Of a stretch of 64,000 nt of DNA, positions 55,710-64,000 are shown piece by piece. Location: the NCBI GenBank assembly GCA_032717465.1, contig CM064663.1:14520989-14584988 (forward strand), written 5' to 3'. The notes below the pieces were generated by a model. That model ran no database searches. It was not told the DNA's origin and worked only from the letters and a program-made list of their open reading frames with translations. How positions within the stretch are numbered: the stretch's first letter is position 1; each line of letters opens with the position of its first letter. Position numbers and translations under genes: made by a program. The stretch comes from Coenobita brevimanus. Lineage: Eukaryota > Arthropoda > Malacostraca > Decapoda > Coenobitidae.

Positions 55710-56063
55710 TTCTGTTGGCACATAACTTCGCAACCACTCAAGATATCATTACAAAGTTTTACAGGCCTGTAGTAGATAAAAAATCGATAATGAGTTCGAA
55801 ATTGGTGAAAGTAGGTCAAGCTCTGTGTGTCTGTTACCATGATAACTTTGCAACCGCTCAAGATATCATCACAAAATTTTACAAGTGTGTAGTAGGGATG
55901 AAAACCTACGAGTTAGAAATTGGTGAAAGTAGGTGAAGGTCAAGGTCATATTCCAAGCCGCGCTAGATATGTATCGGCTTGCGGCTGGTGTGATTCCCCC
56001 TTTGGGAGGACCTCTAGTTATTGCCCACCTTACGAAGTGGAGCAGTAATGTTTTTCCCTGCCT

Positions 56064-56126
<63 letters not shown>

Positions 56127-56572
56127 CCCATTGCACCTCATGAACGGCTTGAGCTATCAACATGAAACCTTCAGGGCCTCAAGATATGGCCAAAATATTG
56201 GCCGAGTTCAAAAGTCGCCACACGGGGTCAAGGTCAAGGTCACCAAAATGACTGCCAAAGGTCAACTACTTTTTATCACCCTCCTTTAGCACCATTATAT
56301 CTCATGAACGGCTTGAGCTATTAACATTAATCCTTCAGGGTATCAATTTATGGCCAAAATCTTGGCCGAGTTCGAGAATGGGCACTCGGGGTCAAGTTTT
56401 AGGTCGAAACATGGCTGCCAAAAATCAAGTATTACTACAGAACGCCTGTGGCACAATTATATCTCATAAACGGCTTGAGCTATCAACAGGAAACCTTCAG
56501 CATATCAAGATATGGCCAAAATCTTGGACTTGTCCAACAGTATATTTTGGTGGGCAATTAGCATCTGGATTC
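55710..56572 (+). repeat. Cluster of 120-bp and ~163-bp tandem units (copy B)
   Basis: The same units as at 29190-30050, with a longer (GT)n array inside (56066-56124 against 29539-29586) and small indels. Confidence 0.75.
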
Positions 56573-56665
56573 CGAATGCTTTACTTTCATTCTTAAAAAC
56601 CATATTATTATTTTTGTTATTATTGATATTATTATTATTATAACTTATTGTTTTTATTATTAATA

Positions 56666-56701
<36 letters not shown>

Positions 56702-56825
56702 TACTACTACTACTACTACTACTACTATTATTTTTGTTCGAAACAATTTCTTTCCTATGGTTAGATGGAACAAATGGCTATAACATCTACAGATGTAGCC
56801 TCTTTAATTATACCAATTTTTCCAG

Positions 56826-56985
56826 ATGGGATTTCACCTTCGTCTATGATCAAACTCCTGGTATATTTGCCATGGCCACGCCCGTCATAACACCGAGTTG
56901 GCTGAGCTTCTGCTACCCACTGAGTGGCCAAGTGTGGATCGGTGTCTTGGCTTGTACGCTGACTGTCTGCTTCACACTTGTCAAG
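56826..56985 (+). CDS. Ionotropic receptor, M1 exon (copy B)
   Basis: 160 bp, with acceptor TTTTTCCAG and donor AAG|GTAAGC. It encodes WDFTFVYDQTPGIFAMATPV against WDFTVIYDQTPGIFAMVTPV in copy A. M1 (VWIGVLACTLTVCFTLVK) is unchanged. Confidence 0.85.
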
Positions 56986-58364
56986 GTAAGCATGCAAGTG
57001 GTTATGCACAGGCACATCCAGTATTGGTAATAACAGGGAGCAGAGAACGGTTCCTTATGTTGTTGTTATTATTATTATAATTGTTATTGCTGTTGTTGTT
57101 GTTTTTGTTGTTTATCATAAATAAGTTAGGCGTGGGACATACTCAATTGGCAGCCCGGGGTCGTCTTCCAGTGTTAGTTACACACGAAATTATATTTTCA
57201 CAAGGAAGTACTTCTGTTTAGCTCCTTCAGGATTTTTATACAAATGTGCTTTACTCTAGTGAAGCACAATATGGTTTTTCATTTTAGCGAAGTCTCTTAT
57301 GGTGCCATATCTGTCTGTTGCCATTGTTCTTTATTGTTTTATACTCACCGAGGACAATGATGCATTTAACCCTCTCATGGTCGTGTTTTCTTGTTCTTCC
57401 CTTTTAAATAACATGACCCAATAGTATAAGATTTATATTTAAGTGAATGTGTCAGTGGAGACAGTTGCTTATTCTGGTACCATGAACACTGCCTTGGTGA
57501 GGCTAATTCTATTATCTTTTCCAGTTAACTCCAGAGGATAGGTTCAAGTGACTGTTTGACATGAGACTCACAGGTGAAAATCAGAGTGAGCGATAAAGAC
57601 ATATAATGGAAAAATATTTGTTTCATTTTACAGCTACAAGTACAATGACCCTTCTTGGATGATGTGAGATTCATGCAATAAGAAATTAAAGAATATACAG
57701 TATATTGCTGGTTTTATACAACATATCCTTAAACACTTTGCTGGAATATATATTAATGGTACACATGAGTAAAGAATGGGTTCGGATTGTTACTTCCACC
57801 CCGAGCCTATACTACAGCCACCACTGTCATGTAAGTGGTAGGCTACTTCACACTTGTTGATTTCATGAAACCACAGCATGGAATTGTTAATTAATTTTGT
57901 TTTCATACAGTTTTATTTTGGTCTCCCTTTTTTGATGAAGAAAGAACTATAGCCATCAAATGAACCCTAAAATAATGAATAATACATCATACCTTCACTA
58001 TAACCAGTATCTGACTATTCCATGACATTTTCACTATTTTTGAGTGTGCAATATGTAGCCGAAAAATTGCATTAAGAAATGCAGAAAAAGATCATAATTA
58101 CTTTACGAAACTGGACATACCAAGCAGCTCCGCAAAAAAAAAAAAAAAAAAAAAAAAAGAAAAGTGCGAATGACCTCATTAGCACTGTGTGTCTTCCTGA
58201 CGGTAGCAGATGCGAGGAGGTACACTTTCTTTCATGGCTCGTATTATCAAAACCATTCCACTGTCCGAAACATCACTGCTCGCCCCTATGACACAATAAA
58301 GAAACAGCTACACATTCATATAATTGTATATATACGTATATCACTGTATATGTATGTTTTACAG

Positions 58365-58630
58365 ATTACGAGGAGGAAAATGTGGCAAACGCGCCATGGA
58401 GTGCTGAGTACTGGGTCGGTGGTGTTGGAGTCTGTGGGCATCCTGTTGGGCCAGGGACTGTTTGGACGCCTCTCAACCAGTCACTCCAACCACATCCTGG
58501 TTGGCATTTGGTTGTTCTTCGGTGTGGTGGTGGGCACAGCATATCGAGCCAGTCTCATCGCTTCCCTCACCCTCCCAAGGCTGCCACCCAGACCAGAGAC
58601 AGTTGAGGAGCTGGTCAAAGTAGTTGACAG
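58365..58630 (+). CDS. Ionotropic receptor, pore and M3 exon (copy B)
   Basis: 266 bp, same phases as 31827-32092. The pore and M3 are unchanged. The replacements are T/M in the M1-M2 loop and M/L just after M3 (TLPRLPPRPE). Confidence 0.9.
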
Positions 58631-59493
58631 GTGAGATACCAAAGAACAAACGTTTGGATGAAAAGATGTTGGATGAAACTGAAACGTAAGTTCTGTTTTT
58701 CCCCTCATTAACCAACACGTCACAGTGGGTTAGTTTTCATTCAGCAGCTGGTGTTTTATTCAAATCCTTCGATATGGTACTTTCAGCCCTGATTGTTCAG
58801 AAGCAGGGCAACACTGAAAGAATCAGTAAATGGTGTTCTCAAGTACCACGTAATACATCGTCCGGGTTTACTTTTTTCTCTTTTTTTTGTTTTGTTTACT
58901 TTTGTGCTCACGTCTCTCGTAACCTAATTCACTTCCACATGCCTTGTTCTCCAGGCAGATCACTGACGTACGGTCTTTCGCTTATGCTTCCTCCACTGTC
59001 TGCCTTAATACGTGGACTAGATTTGCACATCCTATAGCACTTTGGAAATTGTTCAATACATTGTGTATCATATATTCAGACAGCTGGGTAACTTTACTAT
59101 TCCTATACTACAATTGGATAAATGCAATGAATGTGCTGTAATAAACGGTAGACAGAAAGACCAAATAAAAACACTCTAGCTCTATAGGTCTTTCAGTTTA
59201 ACTTGCCCCATTTTTTTTTATTTGTAGCTTATTTCACGAAACTCAGTGGCAGGAAGAGACAATACTACGTCTTGCTTTCTTTCCATTGCACTTCTTCGTG
59301 ACCGGCATCATATCTTGGTTTTAGTTAATTGTCACAAGTTAACATTCGAAATGCAAATATGGCAATTTTAGGCCACTTTTAAAGTTAAAAAAAAAAATCT
59401 AAATGTATCTTGAAGTTAAGTTTTGGTATTGCGTTATTTTAGAGGCTTCAGTAGTAATACTAATTAAACAATTTTTATTTGTACATGTTACAG

Positions 59494-59628
59494 GGTGACA
59501 GTAAGAGCTTCTAATGGTACATACAAGAAGTTCTATTCAAACTCTGAATCAAGTGCCTTTAGAGAACTTGGGAGGATGTTGGACGAGGAAGATGATACGG
59601 ACGGACTCAACACAACTCTGAAGATGAA
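59494..59628 (+). CDS. Ionotropic receptor, S2 lobe exon (copy B)
   Basis: 135 bp, same phases as 32952-33086. It encodes VTVRASNG.., GRMLDEEDD and LNTTLKM. As in copy A, the exon carrying the rest of S2 and M4 was not found before the window ends. Confidence 0.85.
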
Positions 59629-59641
59629 GTGAGTTAGTTTT

Positions 59642-61442
59642 CTTACAGTGATACTTTTTATTTAAATAACAGAATAGGGAAAGGAAAAACAAATGACTAA
59701 ATAAATCCATACACATAATTACTGGTGTCCTAGATTCATAAAAATCTGTAACAGCTGTGCTTGAAAAGCTGAAGGTTGAAGTTTGGGGGGAAACAACTCT
59801 TGGAAAGCGAGTTGCAAAGAGATGCAGTTCAGGGAATAACAGATTACTGATAGACGGAAGTTCTGCAATATGGCAGTGTGACATTCCAGTCATGAGCGCT
59901 CCCAGATGCCCTTGTACCACAAGGGAAGGTATGAAAAGGTGACACAATGGATGCAACTTCGTCTGGGCATTTGCCTTAAAAGTATCTGTAAAATAATAGA
60001 TAGATAGAAAATACTCCATCTTACCTGTAGGGGAGGAAGTCTATTTGTAATATCAAGGTTACTGATAATTCTAAGAGCTATATTTCGATATTGTCTAGTT
60101 GTTTTAGTGCAACCTGTCCTATTCCACAAGGGTGAGGAGTATTCCAGCTGAGAGCGCACATGACTCTCATAAACAATTGCTAACTGCTCATCAGTGAAGA
60201 AGCTACGAACTCTGCACAATAATCCAAATTTCTCTGAGGCAGCTTTAGCAAACGATCTGACATGAAAGGTCCAGGTGAGGGCATTGTTAAGTGAAACACC
60301 GAGAATTTCAATGCTTTTGGAGATAGGAATATTAGTGGCACTGAAGATAATATAGGAATCTGGCAATATCTGTCTATTAGTAAACTGTATATATTTGGTT
60401 TTACTAGCATTAAATGAGAGAAGGTTATTTTGTCCCCATTCAGTCATCCTAGATAAGTCTTGATATATGGAGATGGCTGTACTTAATTGTGAGTTAGAGA
60501 GATGAAAATTTGTGAATAGGTGTTTAAGTGTGAATGAACTGTGAAGTGTTGAGTCATCTGCATATGAATGAACTGATTATGAGTGACAGATAAGAGATCA
60601 TTAATATGAATTACGAATAGGGTTCGAGCCAGAACTGATCCTTGTTGGTCACTGAAGGATATTTGAATGTACATCATCTACTTTTATATTTCTGTCGCTG
60701 AAATGTATGAGGAAATCAGAAAAACAAAAGATGTTAGTACATCGCATGGGAGTTTAGATAGCAGGAATGGTGCCACATTCTGTCAAAAGCTTTAGAAATA
60801 TCAAAGGCTACTGCATCAGTTTCTCCATGTTGGACAAATGACTGGTGGATCGTGTGAGTCAGGAGACTGAGTATATCAATAGTGGATCTTTCGTGGCGAG
60901 AACCATACTGCCTATCACTAATAATTAAGCTGTTGAATTCAGTATGTTTAATCATGTGCTTATTCACTGTAATTTCAAACATTTTACCAAGAGAAGACCT
61001 GATAGATATTGGTCTGTAATCGGAGGGGTCAGAGAAACTTCCTTTTTTCAGAACTGGGTTGGTATTGGGTTCCTTCCAAGAATTAGGGACTGAAGAAGTA
61101 CGTAAGCATAGCCTGAATAATTTAGCTAGAACATAAGCAAGTTCTGGGGAGCACTTTTTCAAAGTAATTGGAGGAATTCGACCTGGGCCTGGAGCTTTGT
61201 TGGTTCGTAAATTGTCTAGAAAGGATTGTATGTATCCAGTCTGTATTTTACAGTAAGTAGAGCAAGTTCTAGTACTGGGACGTTGCAGCTGACTTCTTGT
61301 AAAGTAGCAATTCTTGCAGATGTACCAGTAAGGATATTCGCTTTACCAAGTGAGTCATTTGTAATGTTACCGTCTGAAGATTTTAGTGGGGGAATGGGTG
61401 ATGACTTGTTACATAATTTTTTGGTATTTCGGAGATATGTTG
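59642..61442 (-). mobile_element. LINE in intron 5 of the IR gene (copy B)
   Basis: Same element as 33100-34900, with the frames 61162-60734, 60677-60483 and 60447-59890 open over the same lengths. Only about ten differences were seen by eye. Motif A reads FDISKAFDRMWH, closer to the family than copy A's FDISEAFDRMWH. Confidence 0.85.
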
Positions 61443-61936
61443 ACTGATATATGATAATTAAAGTTACTGGGATGCTTGCATGAATAAATCTGATTCTTTT
61501 ATGTTTGTAAATCTTTTGTCTTATACATTTGCAATAGAAAAAAAATAACTATTGTACTGTATATGAACAAATGAAAAAGAAAAGGAAAATGTATCGGCAT
61601 TATCAATTATTTACGAATATTTTTTGTTCTTTACATACCGTATATTATACATTGTCTTACGTTACTGTTTCAGGTATGATTATTTAACATCATGATATTT
61701 AAAAATGTGTCCGAATCAGGGCGTAAGCACCAGATCCCGTTCCATGAAGTCCAGCAGTTCCTCTATATACTGCTCCATACACCTTCACATGTCACCACTT
61801 CAGCACTAACATCTGCCATCCATATTTAAAACATGCTAAGGCTGTCTCACACAGGACTGGTGTACTGGTATCAGCGATGTTGTCGTTTCAACATGTTAGC
61901 GGGTCTGATAGCAGATCAGTAAAGTCTGCTTTTTAA

Positions 61937-62695
61937 CCCGCCCCGTCCCGACGACGTATGGGTACGTCACCACGATTTGCATTTGCCAGTCCCGGCGACG
62001 TACCAGTACGTCGTGCAATTGCAAGGTACCCAATTTGCACAATTTTCAATTTTCGCACGTGATTTTTCGTATGTATACACGGGACACCTTCCTCTATTCC
62101 TGTACAAGATACCAAGCAGGGACAATGCCTTACACTGCATAACCTCCCCCCACCCCCCCTCACGCCATTGTCTTGGCAAAGGACCTGTTACCAGTGACCT
62201 GGCTAGTAAAGTTATTCAGGGCCAGAGTGATTCCCCAATCGATGACAATGTGGAGGACAATGTTTACATAGCATTAGAAGAAGAAACAGCCAGAAATAAT
62301 GATCAGGTAGTGTGGCAAAAATAGGTCAGGTATGGTGATTAGTTAGTGAGTGAAACAATGCTTATAATGCCTTTATTACTGCTTGAAAGCCAATATACTG
62401 TCATACTACATATACATTCGTACCAAGTAAATAAATAAATAACGTTTATGAGTGGATAAAATAGTTACCCTCCCATAGAACTCGTTTTCTTTGGTGCCAG
62501 CATGTTAGAAAACCCACTCAGGTAAGGAGGAACTCCTACCTGGATTGGGCACTTTAAACCTCAGGTGAGCGATTTCTCTATGAATTTTCGATGTTTCTCA
62601 CCAAAAGCGAAGGTTTTAGCCAAAAAAAAAAAAAATCGAAAATACCTCGGGACTGGGGGATGTCGGAGGTGCGGAAAACCTCGGGACGTGACGGG
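61937..62695 (+). mobile_element. piggyBac-type MITE, copy 5, absent from copy A
   Basis: TTAA lies at 61933-61936 and 62696-62699. The left end is CCCGCCCCGTCCCGACGACG and the right end is ..CCTCGGGACGTGACGGG. The flanks join as CTGCTTTTTAACAAAATTC in copy A (TTAA at 35391-35394). It is the least decayed MITE of the five. The interior keeps DSPIDDNVEDNVYIALEEET, aligned with the acidic N-terminus of the transposase at 46380. Confidence 0.95.
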
Positions 62696-62726
62696 TTAAC
62701 AAAATTCAAATCCATAAACTGTTCCC

Positions 62727-62800
62727 TGCCCCAGCAGGGATTTGAACCTGCATCCATTGGGATATGAGGACACCTTTCTACAGACTCGGCCACCGATAGA
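62727..62800 (-). repeat. tRNA-derived sequence, copy B
   Basis: Same as 35422-35496, with box A (GGTGGCCGAG) and box B (GGTTCAAATCC) intact and no pairing 5' acceptor strand. Confidence 0.65.
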
Positions 62801-63153
62801 TAACGCACTGGCCTGCACTTGTGATTATTTTATTTTTTATTTTTATTCATGGTTGTGATCTTATATATTCTTGGGTTGCTGATTTCAAATATCTAAACCA
62901 TTTTGCTCTATCACATAAGGATGTTGAATAAAATACAAATTAATGATAATAAAAAATGTGAATTTTTAATAAATTCATACTTTATTAAAATTAAGTAAGT
63001 AATCATGGAAAAGCACATTCTGTTAGTTTTAAGAACATATGTATTCCAAATCAACATGAATCACGTTCATCATGAAATGAATCAGAATCATCAACATCAA
63101 ATCAAATGATATTATTAAAAAATAAGCTCCTAATGGTTAGCCTACATATCGAT

Positions 63154-64000
63154 TCAAAGGAAGGAGGACCGCTTTGATTTTCGCTTGTGCTGTGCATCGA
63201 GACCATCACGTTTCAATGACCAGCAGTAATCCGCCATCATGCTGACATTCCATTTGCCCTGGTATAGAGTTTCCATGGTACATATATCCTGATGGAACCG
63301 CTCTCCTTGTTCCTCACTGTAGTCCCCACAATTCTTGGGAAAATAGTCAAGATGTGAGTGCAAAAAGTGCATCTTCACATTCATTCTAGACCCAAGTTGC
63401 TGGAAACTTGAAATCAGGTCTTGAATCGTTTTTTAATATTCGAGGGAGCGCCTGTTTCCCAAGAAGTTTTGGACAATCTTCTTGAAGGAAAACCAGACAT
63501 TCACCTCGACACCTGCTAATGCTTCCTCAAAATGCTTGTTCTTCATCAATTCCCGAATCTGAGGGCCAACAAATATTCCTGCCTTTAGCTTGCTTTCACT
63601 TATACGAGGAAACTTTGACTCCAGGTACTTGAAAGCAGCTCCATTCTTGTTCACGGCCTTCACAAAATTTTTCATAAGCCCTAATTTGATGTGGAGCGGT
63701 GGGAGCAGAATTTTCTTGGGGTCAACTAGTGGCACAGCTTTCAAGTTGTGATTTCCGGGCAAGAAGCTGGTCCTTGGTGGCCAGTCTTTTTGTTCATAGT
63801 GCTGGCTGTCTGCCCTACTATCCCAAAGACACAGAAAACAGATACTTGGTGTATCCCCTTTGAAGACCTAGTAGGAGAGCAATAACTTTTAAATCACCAC
63901 AAATGAGAAAATTGTGATTCTGGTACTTGATTGCAATTATTAGTGTCTTCATATTTTCGTAAGTTTCTGACATTTGGACACTATGGCCAATTGGCACAGA
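63154..64000 (-). pseudogene. Broken copy of the multicopy cysteine-rich family, C-terminal part (copy B)
   Basis: The frames 63762-63433 and 63384-63154 match the C-terminal third of the copy A protein (KILLPPLHIKLGLMKNFVKA, GIFVGPQIRELMKNKHFEEA, GERFHQDICTMETLYQGKWN). Here the homopolymer near 63431 has one T fewer than copy A, so the two frames are in register, separated only by a TAA after ..RRSLEY. A 2-bp loss near 63840 (CAGATACTTGG against CAGAGATACCTGG) shifts the upstream reading. The N-terminal part lies beyond the window. Confidence 0.75.

Larger units (their letters stand above)
51506..64000 (+). repeat. Segmental duplication, copy B
   Basis: Homologous in order and orientation to 25055-36698. 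It is 851 bp longer, of which 763 bp is one piggyBac MITE plus TTAA, and the rest is mostly microsatellite growth. It runs off the right edge of the window. Confidence 0.95.

Noticed and set aside
1..64000. CRISPR arrays, rRNA genes, operons or bacterial inserts
   Set aside because: No regularly spaced repeats with unique spacers, no rRNA signatures and no prokaryote-like gene runs were seen.

Overview
The window looks like repeat-dense, intron-bearing animal DNA, most likely from an arthropod and probably a decapod crustacean. The reasons are a split chemosensory ionotropic-receptor (IR) gene with short phase-matched exons, many decayed APE-type LINEs, piggyBac, hAT and Tc1/mariner-like elements, long dinucleotide and trinucleotide microsatellites, and a multicopy cysteine-rich protein family that I recall from arthropod genomes. 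Nothing looks prokaryotic: there are no operons, rRNA genes or CRISPR arrays. Two 100-N blocks (5439-5538 and 51406-51505) are scaffold gaps, so the window is three contigs joined.

Layout. 1-5438: a minus-strand LINE remnant, a plus-strand Jockey-like RT fragment, and an interspersed repeat carrying a piggyBac MITE. 5539-9660: a minus-strand CR1-like LINE (zinc finger plus SGNH ORF1, endonuclease, RT) split by an AT-rich tandem repeat and LINE/SINE tails. 9885-10565: a TA-flanked MITE with ~105-bp inverted repeats. 11395-14260: a plus-strand Jockey RT fragment split by a 2.37-kb hAT-like element with a perfect 8-bp target duplication, itself containing a LINE-derived insertion. 14350-22182: three more LINEs, two of them head to head. 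22320-24403: a decayed piggyBac transposase and another MITE.

25055-36698 (copy A) and 51506-64000 (copy B) are two direct copies of one segment. Each has six exons of an IR gene with conserved splice sites and phases, the same intronic repeats, the same LINE in intron 5, a tRNA-like repeat, and a broken copy of the multicopy cysteine-rich gene. Copy B carries a piggyBac MITE exactly where copy A has an empty TTAA site. No exon for the last part of S2 and M4 was found. Because copy B begins directly at a scaffold gap, it may be a true tandem duplicate or the second haplotype assembled in series.

37560-51405 separates the copies. It holds a fold-back MITE, a CTAA-flanked piggyBac-like element, a 4.1-kb full-length piggyBac with a broken transposase (42548-46633), a minus-strand LINE with a YVDD motif, a further TTAA element, and an inverted copy of the repeat that ends the first contig. 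Only the IR exons look like host genes under constraint; nearly everything else is mobile-element sequence.
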